NCBI GenBank assembly: GCA_009760855.2
Contig: WPIO01000432.1
Location: 1-47,415 of the forward strand
Source: Cristatella mucedo
Lineage: Eukaryota; Bryozoa; Phylactolaemata; Cristatellidae
Direction: 5' to 3'
Length of the DNA stretch: 47,415 nt
Made by a program: the position numbers and the translations under genes. Of this stretch, positions 1 through 24,099 are shown piece by piece. How positions within the stretch are numbered: the stretch's first letter is position 1; each line of letters begins with the position of its first letter. The notes beneath the pieces are model-generated. The model was not told the origin of the DNA and made no database searches. It saw only the letters and a list, made by a program, of their open reading frames with translations.

Positions 1-354
1 GGAGACTTACCGGTGGAATGGAAGAGCAGCAGATGCAAAGGGGCATGCCCCCCACCCCAGGTGGATGAAGAGGTGCAGAGGATGCCATAGCAAGGGCAGG
101 GATGCGGGAAGGACACCATTCGTTCGTCCTCGACGGAGCAAGCCCGGCCATCTGCTGTTGATAGTAACAATACTAATAGAAATAATAGCCTGCCTTAATG
201 GTCTAGCCCTACAAGAATCGAATCTCTATCTCTTGAACGTTAAAACTCGGTGCAAGATAAGCAAAATAGCAAAAAGAGCAGACGACTGACGAGTGAGGAG
301 GCATCATGCTTCGACGGAGCGGTGGCACGCAAATGGCCAAAGCAGCCTACTGAC

Positions 355-585
355 CATCCAAGACCGTATGATGTCCGACTGATTCTGCGACGCCGGCGCT
401 GGGTTACCACGAACGCATACTGCTTGCCGGCGACGGCCTGCACGTGCGCAGCATTCGGCGGCACGTCGTCCCGATGCCATTGAGTCCGCCATCGCTGCTG
501 GCTGCTGCTTGCATCGTGCCTCGACCTTCGACTGCAACGCGACCGATGGCACGACGCTGGCAACGAGGCAGCTGCGAGGCACGGG
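355..585 (-). pseudogene. Decayed copy of ALAS exon 2
   Basis: This interval aligns with exon 2 at 19387-19608. It keeps the acceptor CTTCAG, the opening CCCGTGCC and the donor GATG/GTCAGT. Single-base and short indels break the frame after the segment equivalent to RAVGLVADE (here RAIGRVAVE), and the rest reads in other frames. The length is about 231 bases against 222. The order and orientation relative to the exon 1 copy at 2.4-2.6 kb match a complete ALAS gene whose later exons would lie left of the window. Confidence 0.8.
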
Positions 586-849
586 CTGAAGCGTGGAGCA
601 GTCGCATCCGAGAGTCCACACCGACTGTTTGCTGCTATGACCGGCCTATTGTGTCTACATGGTGCAACAGTTTGGATACGAGACTAGCTTCGTCATCGCG
701 GTGTGGCTAGCACTTTAGCTCTCTATTAGCAACAACTGACATCTGGAAGTGTAGAGATTGTAATTTTCTCGTTGGCGGCAAATGGACGAATGGAAAGAAG
801 TGGTCATCCTCCCCCGTTGATACGAAGCACTCTGTTGTCGCCAATTTAC

Positions 850-1295
850 ACAGCTCCTTTGCAGCAAATGTAAAGCGTCTCTACGAAGAGATTGAGTTCT
901 CTGAGAGGTGCTTGTTATCAAGTCAATATGCACCCCATACCAGTTATAAACCGATGACGTAGCCTCAAGTTCTAAGATATCTCGACGATTTCAAACGTTC
1001 GTTCGGAAGGGGACACTGTCTTCTCCATATGCCATCCTCGTCGGACCACTGTCCCTCGTTTTTACGTGCTTACACTGTGCATGCTGCCACTAACCATAAT
1101 TGCATGCGGACCCTCTGCTTTGTCACCTCCCAACCGTGTTAGTCTTCTTGTGTTTTATTGAGCAGCTAGCTCTGCTACCACTAACTTGTTCAATCGTGCT
1201 TCATTTAGGCAGCAAATGTAGTGGAGCAACCATTTAAAAAAATTGAGGTTGTCCGAGGGTGATTTATCAAGTGTGTAGATTATTACTATTATATT
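850..1295 (+). mobile_element. CR1-type 3' UTR remnants
   Basis: GCAGCAAATGTAAAGCG and GAGATTGAGTTCTCTGAG at 868-905, and a second tail at 1190-1295 ending in ATTATT-like sequence, match the 3' UTR of the longer copies at 13990-14075 and 41170-41245. The second tail recurs in the right segmental copy at 20400-20675. Confidence 0.65.
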
Positions 1296-2376
1296 ATCGG
1301 GGGGTTTTCTCGTCGGACACGGTCCTGCAATGCTGCACGGTCAGGCTGCCCCGTGACTGGGCTTTTTTTGAATGAGAATGAAGGGGCGGAGAAGGGAAAG
1401 ACAGACAGAGAAAAGAGAGAGAGAGGCGAGAGAGACAGAGACCCCAGAGAGAGACAGAGACACACACACATGACAGACAGAACAGGCAGTCAGATAGACA
1501 GCAGAGAGATATAGCGCGAGAGACACAGAGAGAGACTGAGAGAAAAAAAACTGAAAAAAGTAACTGCATTCACTCTCTCTCGGTATCGGGAACCTCTCGT
1601 TAGATCACGTGGGGCCACGACAAAGTCAAGTGCTAAGATAGCTTCCACGGCACATCCTCCTGAAGGCACGGGCCGCCCAAGCTGTCACCCCGCAAGGCAG
1701 CGCAGCGCTGGACCAGTGCTTTGATGCCGCTCTGCTCCAGCGATCGCTGCCGTAGCTGCTGCTTTGGGGTTCGGCCCACGCTTTCCAGCCGCTCAGGGAA
1801 ATGCCGCCAGGACACGCAAATTTGCATCAGCCCCCCGAGCCGGCGCTCCTCTCGCGGGCTCTGCCCGACCGGCTGAAGCGGGGCTGCTCCTGAAGTGGCG
1901 CCGAGCGGGTAAATTGCGAGAAGGCCCGTTGCCGAGCAGCACTCGAGAGAGCGTGAAGTGAGCTCTGGAGCGGCTTCAGGTCTGGCTCCCTTTCAGCGAC
2001 GACGGCTCTCAGCCGACTAACCGAATAACCATGTCAGCATGATAAATAAATAGGCAACCTAAAGCTGGCACCTGCGGTGGGGCCCAAAGAAAACCGTATG
2101 CAGAACATACAATTCACTTTGCCTAGTGCCTCAAGAGCACTCAAATCTCTATCCGGGCTCTCTAAATGCTGCACGGCTCGAGCCTGTTTGCTCATTGGTT
2201 AAAGGCGACACCCCTGGGCTAAACCTGGGTGCTTGCATGCCTGGTTCTGCTAAGGCATGCTGCTCACTGGGGCGAGCCCGCGGCTATCAGTGAAGTCAGT
2301 GCACACACGACGAACGACAACAGCGCCCTCTCGCCTAAAAAGGAAGAAACTATGCGCAGCTAATGCCGCAAAGCAC

Positions 2377-2583
2377 CTTTTCGTCCTGTGGAAGAGCAGG
2401 CGTGGAAGCCGCTCTTGGACGTTGGAGGCTCGGTCGGCGGAGCGAGCAGTGGCCATGCCGGCAGTCGAGGCCTTGCTTTATCATCGGACATCGGTCGCCG
2501 TAGGCGAGCCCACGACTTGAGCGTGCCTGCTTGACGACGGCCAGCGGCACGCAAGTCGAGAACGGGTAGCGCAGAGCCTTCCT
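2377..2583 (-). pseudogene. Decayed copy of ALAS exon 1
   Basis: This interval aligns base for base with the real exon 1 at 23133-23328. It keeps the upstream CTGCAG/GAG and the phrases KALR, VPLAV and GDRCP. It is broken. The ATG position reads AGG. The first CP cysteine codon TGC is TAC, so the motif is now YPF. Small insertions after the VPLAVVKQ segment shift the frame, so no single frame spans it. The length is about 207 bases against 196 in the intact exon. It belongs to the left segmental copy and is not expected to encode a functional presequence. Confidence 0.85.
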
Positions 2584-3399
2584 GATTGCTCCTGCAGATA
2601 CAGACGAGGATGTGTCGCCAGAGAGCCACCGACGTTCGCTGGCAAGCGACGGCAGAGGTGCTCGCCGCACAGTGACACGCGTCGGTGCTGCCACAGCCGC
2701 CTCGCTCACTGGAATTCTAGTAGTGCAGGGCCAGCGGCCGCATGAAGGAAGTGGCCAGTAGTGCGGTCGGAGATAGGGTGCAGCCAGCCCGCTGCTTGAA
2801 TCCAAGGGCAATGCATGCATGCATGCATGCACGGCTCACCCGAGTGCAGCATGATGTACTGGGTAGAGAGAGCACCGGCAGGCGAGGATCTGGTCCTGGA
2901 ACCGAGGTACTGTCGCCCTCGAAGCAGCAGGCGTCTACGCGGGTCGTGATATCGAGCTGCAGCTAGCGCTGCAAGCGAGAGGAGAGCAGCAGACCGTGCG
3001 ACCGGCGACCTGACGTGAAGAGCTCGAACTGGGCACGAGGAGAGGTGGTGGGTCAGTGGGCCGAGCCCTCGGCCTGATGGGTGGGCCTGGCGGAGCTACG
3101 AGCAAGCTTGCCAGCAGCCCAGTGGACAGGCACGGTGGGGGACAAATTACTGGCTACAGGCAGTGACAGTCAGTCTTAGCTGACAGGTAGTGCTTAAAAA
3201 ATGGAAGGACATAACCGAGGGGGGGGGGGCCAGATGGTCGGCTGCACGACCTCCACTGCTGTTGCTACTGACGCCATCGCTATCCCCCAGCCCAAGGTGA
3301 AGGCCAAAGCAGGTAGGAGTAGCAGCCACAAAACCGCCAGCTTTTGCTAGCTGAGACAAGCAAACTCTCTTCAGGTCTGCACAAATATGCTAGACTCGG

Positions 3400-3565
3400 T
3401 TTTGAAAACAAAACAATTTGGACCTGCCTATCGACTTCGAGGTTCTGTCACTAATACATCAGCGAGCCGCCCGGTTCATCACCAAAACTCTTCCGAATCA
3501 AGTCATTCACGCTAAAACGAAAAGTATTTTACAAGGGTGAATAGGTGCTGCTATCCATGTCCGCT
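3400..3565 (+). mobile_element. CR1-type coding fragment
   Basis: Reads IDFEVLSL and a short segment after it, like the block that precedes the C-terminal LKSFGDRAF motif in CR1 ORF2. It is the same insertion as 28030-28105 in the right copy; its 3' part continues at 5640-5945. Confidence 0.55.
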
Positions 3566-3809
3566 ATCTCTTCATCTAACTGCACTGAAAACATGCGAAC
3601 GAGGTGTTTTTAATATTTTTTCATTGTCAAAACGAAGGTTTATACTAATGCACTAACTGGTACTCACATCAATAGGCGGTCGGACCAATCCCGTTCTTTA
3701 TAACTTCCTGTATTCGCCTGGGCACTCATTCAAGTCAGCTTTCGGCAAACATCCAGAGTTGTCCAGTCCCACGGCTGCTTAAAGCTAGCGACCAAAAGCT
3801 GCTGGGGGG

Positions 3810-4130
3810 GGAGAGACGAGATGCTGTTTCTCAGCTCTAAGCGATCGCTGCTCCACCTGTTCCACGGATGCTCAATAGGGTTGAGATCAGGAGTTGGCTT
3901 GGCCAACTAAGGACTCGGGACACCTGAATCGGCGAAGAACTGCTTCGCTGCCCTTACACTATGCTTGAGATCATTATCCATTTGCCAAATGTAGTCCTCT
4001 CCCACAAGAGCTCTGACACAGGGCACGCCAACATTTTTGACGAAGTCTTTGAATAAATCCCGGTCCATAATCCCGTTGTTGATTCGGCATAGAGTTCCCT
4101 GTGTCGGGAAGCCGAAAAACCAGATCAAAC
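3810..4130 (-). mobile_element. Tc1/mariner transposase fragment
   Basis: In minus-strand translation this reads a Tc1-type catalytic domain. A segment similar to the GIM(N/D)...F motif is followed by WQMDNDLKH (the second catalytic Asp of the DDE triad is in the DND context), then, after a frame break, PDLNPIEHPWN, the usual motif of the third acidic residue. In-frame stops and the missing N-terminal DNA-binding domain show that it is dead. Near 4130 it is joined to a CR1 3' end in the opposite orientation. Confidence 0.75.
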
Positions 4131-4545
4131 ACTTCCACCTCCGTACAAACCTCAAATCCTTTGGAGACCGTGCATTTAGTTCGTATGCTCCCAAAGCCTG
4201 GAACTCACTCCCGACTTGCGTCAGAACATCCCCTGACTTGACCACATTTAAAAAGAACTTAAAAACACCTATTTATGACTGCATTTAGTGGGTCCTTGTG
4301 TATCGTCCTTGATGTGCTTATGTGTGTGCTGACACTGTGCATGCTGCCACTACCACACTTTGCATGCTGACCCTGTGCATGTCCCCACACCCTAACCATG
4401 TTATTCATGTTGTTTTTATCAAGCATGGTATTACTCAACGATTCAATCGCGTTTTCCCCTTTGCAGCAAATGTGAAGCGCCTAGAAAGAGATTGACTCCT
4501 CTGAGGGCGCTTTATCAAGTGCATTATTAATATTATTATTATCTG
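4130..4545 (+). mobile_element. CR1/Rex1-type non-LTR retrotransposon 3' end, 5'-truncated
   Basis: It encodes [21 protein letters not shown], the C-terminal signature of CR1/Rex1-like ORF2 products, then a 3' UTR with AAAGAGATTGACTCCTC and ends in (ATT)n at about 4525-4540. It abuts the Tc1 fragment on the left. Confidence 0.8.
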
Positions 4546-4862
4546 TACTTGAGCTTACAGAGCGAAGATTGCAAGCAGTCCGGATGCCGTATTATTCTTC
4601 GTGTTTTCTTTGACTAAACGAAGTTCCTTCGCTTTGCCATCTCCGTGGACCGTGAATTTACTTTCATCGCTTCGTAGAGAATACGGCTCCAGTCGGCACA
4701 GGTAAAGTGGGCGCACGTGCCCACCGCAGACGGCACTTTCGTTGTCGTGCGTTAATTGACGGCTTGCGTTTACTAACTCGCCCCGTAAACGCCGTGCTCT
4801 GAAAGCCTTTCACTAATGGCATCAACACTTACAGCCTTGCCGGTGGCCTCTTCTAAGGTCTC

Positions 4863-4901
4863 GGAGAGAGGAGAGAGGAGAGAGAGAGAGAGAGAGAGGA
4901 G

Positions 4902-4988
<87 letters not shown>
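4863..4988. repeat. (GA)n microsatellite
   Basis: About 125 bases of GA repeats, with AGAGG interruptions at its left end. Confidence 0.95.
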
Positions 4989-4990
<2 letters not shown>

Positions 4991-5639
4991 CTGCCACTGG
5001 TGCTTCCCTTCGGTCGGCCCAGCGTGCAACCAGTTTTAGCAGCCATCTTAGTGTCGTCTCTCTTCGCCGTCGAACGCTGGCGGCCGGAGGTAAAGACGTC
5101 ATGCCAACCACCCTGAAAATACTTCTGCAAGTGATACCTGACAGATCCCTCGCTTGTGCCAAACTTTCTGTGCCACCTTCACGTTGCTAAGACCCATCTT
5201 GTGATAGGCGACGATTTGGCCCCCTTTATTTCGCTATTTAGCTCCTTTGTCTTTCGCATGGCGGATAACCACCGTACGAGCAACCCCCACGCAAGCGGTG
5301 CTGCTAGGAAGTGCAAAAAGAACTCCCCTCTTACGCACAAGTGCATGTGCAGACAATTCGTTGGCCGCATGGGTGCAATGAAGATAATCGACTACAATTA
5401 AAACTTGGATTTCACCATTTTTAAAGGTAAGATATCGTTCCAGTTCCAGGCCGCCGTGTTTGATTTGTTTCTTTATAAGTTGTTTTTAAAGCGAGGCTAT
5501 AGATAGCGAGTCCATTTTTTGTAATCGATAGGGTTTAGGTAAAAGCGGGTCCACACCGGTGGGGACCTCCCGGGACTGAATTGTTGGTTAGTAGACGGTG
5601 TCTAATGCATCTTGTGAATACTTTTGCATGTCAGTGTAG

Positions 5640-5945
5640 CTGTGCCGTGAGCCAACCACAAATATTCTCGAGGCAGTGATTGCAATTTGCATGCTATCAA
5701 AGCCTGAAGCTCGACTCCCGAACCTTGTCAGGAAATCCCACTTGACGAAATTTAAGAAGTAGCTGGAAACGCACCTGTTCCTTTTACCATTTGCTCGGTG
5801 CTCGAGCATTGTCCTTTGTGTGATTCTGTGGGCTGACACTGTGCAGGCTACCTACCACTGACCATATTGACACGCTTCGTTACAGCATATGTAAAGTGCT
5901 TAAAAAGGGATTTGGTTTATTAATACTATCATTATCATTATTATT
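5640..5945 (+). mobile_element. CR1-type 3' end
   Basis: Decayed C-terminal coding sequence and 3' UTR (CACTGTGCAGGCTACC, GTAAAGTGCTTAAAAAGGG) ending in ATTATT near 5945. It is orthologous to 28120-28360 in the right segmental copy, where a SINE follows the tail. Confidence 0.65.
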
Positions 5946-6840
5946 TCAACCTCAAGAGTACATATATTCAGAGCCTGTGGCTATTTTGAGATTTCAGTGG
6001 TTTATGGGTCAATAGCATTTCTTGTGTTATTCTTCCAACGGCCAGTTTATGGCTTAGAGTGATTTCTGGGCCGGCAGAGATTATGACACTGCCATTGGTT
6101 TGTGGGCTGTTGTGATTTATGGCAGTGATATTTAAGTAACAGGCATCAAAGCCCGGAGAGTTAAGTCGAGGACGCCGGGCAGGGCAGTCGCATACTGGCC
6201 AGCTTCGGTGTCCTTGTGAATTTACGTCTTTGAGCCGTCTTCGGTGTTCTGTGTGTGATATTGCGTACCTGCTGCTTGGAGAATGTCAAACTTCAGGGCC
6301 TACTGCCTTTGCAAGACTGGGGCTCAAGGACAACTGCAAGATACAGGATGAACTAGCTGTGGCTGACGAAAACCAGCAATAACACGGCTGCTGTAGAAGA
6401 TGCTGGCCACGTGACGGCTAGCCGGCATTTAGATGAGATTGCTTTAGGCAGGGTCGTTATCTGCCACGTGTTTGGTGGTGAAGCAATGAGACCCTCTCCC
6501 CTTTCCGACACTGCCCCCCTCTCTGTCAGGCACTGACCGACCTTTGCTAGGTCGCACTAGCCAAGGTATCGTTTTTTATGGACACATCTCCGCCATCTGA
6601 TCTACAGGCGCCGGTCATGTTCCATGCGAAGACGAAGCGCAATACCGTATGTTAATGGCAAATGCTGTGGAGTACCATCAAAAATCGTTGCATGCTACAC
6701 GGCCATTCTTGGTGCAGCTGACCCAAGAGTAAATTACTTGCTGAGACAACATGGTGCATAAAAACACACAGACACACGGAGCACTCACTCGCACATGCAC
6801 ACACACACACAGGCACCACACACATGGGCACACACACCCC

Positions 6841-8075
6841 CCACGAGGACTGCAAACCTCGACACGTCTGGTTAGCTTAAGCTAGACATTGTCTAATGAT
6901 CACGCAAGCCCAGAGGACATGTCAGCACCAAAGCCAGAATCGATGGCACAAAGGGAATTGTAGCCGCAGTGCAATTCACCTGAAGGCTGGAGCATACTGC
7001 AGATGTAAGCACACCTCAGCCTTCAATCGGTATTCAAATTACCTTACTTACAGGCAAGGACGCATGGCCTGGACTCTGCTACTGCAGGCAAACCGCAGCT
7101 CTACATTTCTAAATGAACAAAGGAAGCTTTCAACCAGCCCATGCAGCACAAACAGCAGCCTGTGCAAGCATGCTATCAAGCTTCTTCAAGGTCTTCGTCT
7201 TGACAGCTCTGCACACCAATGGAGCCGAGTCTAAGTCAACAACCTGAACCGCCATCTCGAGCAGCTGCTGCTGCCGGTCCAAAGGCCATTGGCCATGTCG
7301 TCGTCGCTCGTTCTGCTCGTCGACACCTGCTCTCCTCTGCATGAGAAAGCACTGCAATAATCTCCTTGCATCGGATTGATGCTCGGCATTGGCCAATTAG
7401 CTGGTGATGCAAGCGATTTCCGGCCATTATGTCAACGTCGGAATGCCAGTTGACGCCATGGCAAGGGCTTCCAAAATGCAGAACAGTATAAAATGGCTTA
7501 AAAGTAATATTAATAATAATAATAGTAGTAGTAACAGTAATAACAATATTAGTAAAATGTTTCGATGTAGCACCCTAACGGAAACAAATCTTCATCAGGG
7601 CACTTTACAGTTGGCTGCAAGAGATGCAATGATCGCTGCCACCAGACGCATCCCAATACCGACTTCCTCAGACCTCGACATAATTACTTATATTTTTAGA
7701 TTTTAAATTTACTTACTTTTGATAGAGAAAATGCACAAGAAGACAGTCGGGGCTGCTGGTCTATGGGAACCCTACTTTGCGCCATCACTAGATGAAGCTT
7801 ATGTAAGTGGGTTAGAATTTAAGAGCACAAGCCTGGGGTCCTCAATAAAGGGAATTGCAGTGGTTTAGACTCGGTGTCACAAACCCGAGAACTCGTTCGG
7901 CTGCAACTGCACTAGTATAAAAGCAGGCCCTGATTACTGAGAGGCTCCTGAGCTGAGCTTGGGGCTGACTTGGCAGCACGGGCAGCACTGCTCACCCTCG
8001 TTCTTCAAGATGCCTGGCTGCTCCATCCAAGACACGGCCTAGGCTAGAGCAGATATTGAAGCAGCAGCAGCAGCC
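6841..8075. repeat. Tandem unit A inside the left copy (first of two to three)
   Basis: About 1.23 kb repeated at 9300-10566 at high similarity. The unit begins at GACTGCAAACCTCGACAC and ends in a short CAG-repeat block (GATATTGAAGCAGCAGCAG). It contains an A+T-rich run of ATT/AAT triplets near 7505-7555 that resembles a reverse-complement retroposon tail. No coding function was recognised. Confidence 0.8.
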
Positions 8076-8640
8076 TGGAACGAACGGCCTGGACTCGGCT
8101 ACTGCAGGCAAACCGCAGCTTTACATTTCTAAATGAACAAAGAAAGCTTTCAACCAGCCCATGCAGCACAAACAGCAGCCTGTGCAAGCATGCTATCAAG
8201 CATCTTCGAGATTTTTGTCTTGACAGAGCTGCAAACCGGTGGTGCCAAGTCAAAGTCAACAACTTGAACTGCCATCTCGAGCAGCTGCTGCTGCTCGTCC
8301 GATGGCCATCGGCCAAGGTCATCACTCGGCTGACACCTGCTCTCCTCTGCCCGAGAAAACACTCTAGAAAGAGGCACAAGAGAGCACCATAGAAAGCTCT
8401 CATTCTCCTAGCATGGGATCGATGCTCTGCATCGCCCAATTGCCCGGTGATGCAAGCGACTTCCGGCCACTCCTATCAAAGCAGGCCCTGATCGCTGCGA
8501 CGTTACTGAGCTGAGTTTGGGGCTGACTTGGCAGCATGGCAGCAGCGCTCACTCTCGTTCTTCAATATGCCTGGCCGCCCCATCCAAGACACGACCTAGG
8601 CTAGAGCAGATATTGAAGCAGCAGCAGAGCCTGCCACCGG
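8076..8640. repeat. Shortened tandem unit B
   Basis: 8076-8460 repeats 7063-7430 (the same GGCAAACCGCAGCTCTACA-type sequence with minor changes). 8468-8640 then repeats the end of unit A (7915-8070), with the middle deleted. Sequence 8631-8960 that follows matches 30360-30650 in the right copy. Confidence 0.75.
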
Positions 8641-9185
8641 CTACTCAGGCTGATGCCACCTCGACTCTCCCCTCCAGTGCAGCTCGGTACAAGGCCTCTC
8701 TCGGCGAGCGGAAGCTCATGAGCTGAGCACTGCCTCGTAGGTATAGCAGCCGAAGCACCCATCGCTTGTCAACTGCAAATGCAGCTGCTCGAGCTAACGT
8801 GACAACCGACGAGTCACCCTTTTCTGCTGCAAAACTTGTCATGGCGCACATGCAACGACTCTGCCCAACACAGTTCAACATGTCGACTTGCCAAGCGAAC
8901 CTTCCTGCCCAACCAGTGCTGAATGAATGAGCAGGGCAATGAGATCACCATGGAAGAAGCCGGAAGCTCACTCAGAGGGTCAGCTACTGGTGCTGGATGT
9001 GAAGGGGTTCGATCGAACGGCTCGAACGACAAATAAGAATGATGAATGGCGAAGCCCACCACAAACATGTTGCGAAGTGAGACGACACTGTATTGTACTC
9101 AGGCGACAAAGATGACAAGGAGGCCTGCCTACATTCAGTTGTTGGAGCCATCGGACATGCTGCTCCGGAGCACGGATTATACATA

Positions 9186-9241
9186 TAGAGAGAGGGAGAT
9201 AGAGAAGCAGCGGGGAGAGAGTGAGAGAGCGAGGGTGAGAG

Positions 9242-9275
<34 letters not shown>

Positions 9276-9297
9276 ACACACACACACGGGCACACAC
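9186..9297. repeat. Compound (GA)n(CA)n microsatellite
   Basis: Degenerate GA repeats followed by CACACA. The left boundary matches the start of the long GA tract at 25387 in the right region. Confidence 0.9.
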
Positions 9298-9299
9298 CC

Positions 9300-10566
9300 C
9301 ACGGGGACTGCAAACCTCGACACAAGTCTGGTTAGCTAAAGCTAAGACATTGTCTAATGATCACGTAAGCCCGAGGACATGTCAGCACCAAAGCCAGAAT
9401 CGGTGGCACAAAGGGAATAGCAGCCACAGTGCAATTCACCTGAATGCTGGAGCATACTGCTAATTTAAGCACACCTCAGCCTTCAGGCGGTATTCAAATT
9501 GCCTCAATTACAGGCAAGGACGAATGGACTGGACTCGGCTACTGCAGGCAAACCGCAGCTCTACATTTCTAAATGAACAAAGGAAGCTTTCAACCAGCCC
9601 ACGCAGCACCAACAGCAGCCTGTGCAAGCATGCTATCAAGCATCTTCGAGATTTTCGTCTTGACAGAGCTGCAAACCGGTGGCACCAAGTCAAAGTCAAC
9701 AACTTGAACTGCCATAGGACGAGCAGCTGCTGCTGCCGGTCCAAAGGCCATCGGCCAAGGTCGTCTGTCGGCGACACCGGCTCTCCTCTGCCCGAGAAAG
9801 CATTGCAATAATCTCCTAGCATTGGATCGATGCTCTGCATTGGCCAATTACCTGGTGATGCAAGCGACTTCCGACCTTTATGACAACGTCGGAATGCAAG
9901 TTCAAGCCTTGGCAAGGGCTTCCAAAATGCAGAACATTATAAAATGACGTTAGCAGTAATAATACTAATATTAATAATAATAACAATAATAATATTAGTA
10001 ATATGTTTCGATGTAGCACCGTAAAGGAAACATATCTTCATCGGGGCACTTTACAGCTGGCTGCAAGAGATGCAATGATCGCTGCCGCCTGACGCATCCC
10101 AATGCCGACTTCCTCAGACCTCGACATAATTACTTACATTTTTACATTTGACATTTACTTACTTTGGATGGAGAAAATGCGCAAGAAGACACTCCGGGCC
10201 GCTGGTCTATGGGACCCCTACTTTGTGCCACGCACCAGATGAAGCCTACGTAAGTAGTGAGGTAAAATTTAAGACCAAAAGCCGAGGGTCCACAATAAAG
10301 GGAATTGCAGTGGTTTAGACTCGGTGTCACAAACCCGAGAACTCGTTCGGCTGCAACTTCACTCCTATCAAAAGAAAGCCCAGATCGCTGCGACGTTACT
10401 GAGCTGAGCTTGGGGCTGACTTAGCAGCACGGGCAGCACTGCTCACCCTCGTTCTTCAAGATGCCTGGCTGCGCAATCCAAGACATGGCCTAGGCTAGAG
10501 CAGATATTGAAGCAGCAGCAGCAGCAGAGCCAGCGGCTACTCAGGCTGCTGCCACCTCGACTCTTT
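9300..10566. repeat. Tandem unit A' (second full copy)
   Basis: Full-length second copy of unit A, including its start, the ATT-rich run (9955-10005), the segment with CTCAATAAAGG-like sequence and the terminal CAG block. Homology stops at CGACTCT (about 10566), directly before the unique sequence leading to the ALAS 3' end. Confidence 0.8.
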
Positions 10567-10906
10567 AGATTTCAATTTTTAATTTAGATTAGTTGAACGA
10601 CTACCTTCACATCTAACTGAATGATGGTGTCTGAGCCTCAGGTATCCTGTCATTGTGGGTGTGTAAGTAACGCTATACTGAGAAATAAAGCCTCCGGAGC
10701 AGGCGACCGGCAAATCTGGCGATTCACTGCATCTTAGAGTCAATGCTAAAACGCCTACAATGACCCGATTGACTCTTTCGTATGGGAGTCGAATCAGCTA
10801 GAGCCAGCCCTTGGTTAACTCCTGCAGTCTGCAAAACAAACATGATCGGTGGCATTGACTTCCGGCCAACCCAGAGAACCACTAAGAAGTAAAACCACCA
10901 CTAGGA

Positions 10907-10912
10907 TTTATT
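10907..10912 (-). terminator. Candidate ALAS poly(A) signal AATAAA
   Basis: The plus strand reads TTTATT, which is AATAAA in the ALAS sense, 201 bases beyond the stop codon. No other AATAAA lies between it and the stop. If it is used, the 3' UTR includes the dinucleotide tract at 11015-11053, read as CT in the mRNA. Confidence 0.5.
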
Positions 10913-11011
10913 TTGACGTCATCGGCAATACAACTGGGCTCAGAAACATTAGGAATACCGAATTTGCATGTCAACCACTAGCCGAAACAATGAAAATACA
11001 GTACCAAAAGC

Positions 11012-11014
<3 letters not shown>

Positions 11015-11053
<39 letters not shown>
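11015..11053. repeat. (GA)n microsatellite in the ALAS 3' flank
   Basis: 39 bases of GA, 60 bases beyond the ALAS stop codon. It is read as CT in the transcript if the AATAAA at 10907-10912 is used. Confidence 0.95.
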
Positions 11054-11054
<1 letters not shown>

Positions 11055-11112
11055 ACGAGATTAGAATGAAAACCGAGCCCACAGAGCCGAGTCGACCGTG
11101 AGGTGGCAGCCG

Positions 11113-23328
<12,216 letters not shown>

Positions 23329-23954
23329 TATTACTCCTGCAGACGACAGATGGGGACGCGTGGGACGAGTCGTCAGAAACCCGTCGACGTCGCTCGCAAG
23401 CGACGGCAGAGGTGCGCGCACGGTGCGACGTGTCGGTGCTGCCGCAGCCGCCTCGCGCGCTGGAATTCTAGCGCACGGCCAGCTGCAGCACAGAAGCGGC
23501 CAGGAGCACGGTCGAAGGTACAGCGAGCCGCTGCTTGAATCCAAGGGGCAATGCATGCATGCATGCATGCACGGCTCACCCGAGTGCAGCATGATGTACT
23601 GGGTAGAGAGAGCACCGGCAGGCGAGGATCTGGTCCTGGAACCGAGGCCCTCGCAGCAGCAGGTGCGATGCGGGTCGTATATCGAGCTGCAGCTAGCGCT
23701 GCAAGCGAGGAGAGCAGCAGACCGTGCGACCGGCGACCTGACGTGAAGAGCTCGAACTGGGCACGAGGAGAGGTGGTGGTCAGTGGGCCGAGCCCTCGGC
23801 CTGATGGGTGGGCCTGGGCGGAGCTACGAGCAAGCTGCCAGCAGCCCAGTGGACAGGCACGGTGGGGGACAAATTACCTGGCTACAGGCAGTGACAGTCA
23901 GTCTTAACTGACAGGTTAGCACTTGAGGCCCAGCAGGGGGGGAAGACAGTTGGT

Positions 23955-24010
23955 TGCACGACCTTCACTGCTGCACGACCTTCACTGCTGCACGACCTTC
24001 ACTGCTGCTG
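23955..24010 (+). repeat. 17-base tandem repeat, three copies
   Basis: The unit TGCACGACCTTCACTGC repeats three times, followed by (CTG)n. The left segmental copy at 3240-3265 has only one unit, so the expansion came after the duplication. Confidence 0.85.
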
Positions 24011-24099
24011 CTGCTGCCACTGTGCCGCTATGCACTTCCCGTGTCTCAATTGAGAGCAATCGAGCAGACTGCCCATAATAAAAAAGAGCATTCGGCAGA

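Larger units (their letters stand above)
1..10566. repeat. Left copy of a segmental duplication of the ALAS 5' region and upstream flank
   Basis: Collinear blocks match the right copy: 1-1300 with 19077-20690; 1560-3265 with 22355-24010; 3270-3560 with 27640-28105; 5645-5905 with 28120-28355; 6290-6800 with 28575-29035; 8460-8960 with 30150-30650. The orientation is the same. Divergence is roughly 10-25 percent by eye, with many indels, so the duplication is old. The gaps are explained by insertions on one side, for example the Tc1 and CR1 material at 3.8-4.5 kb here, and 20840-22355 and 24010-27640 on the right. The copy seems to end near 10566. Confidence 0.85.

Noticed and set aside
2810-2835. 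ATGC repeat (TGCATGCATGCATGCATGC), also at 23551
   Set aside because: A short simple repeat present in both segmental copies; self-complementary but too short and common to call a regulatory site.
4816-5190. Long frames made of Arg-Glu or Leu-Ser repeats (also at 25072-25992, 20642-20948 and others)
   Set aside because: These are translations of GA/CT microsatellites, not genes.
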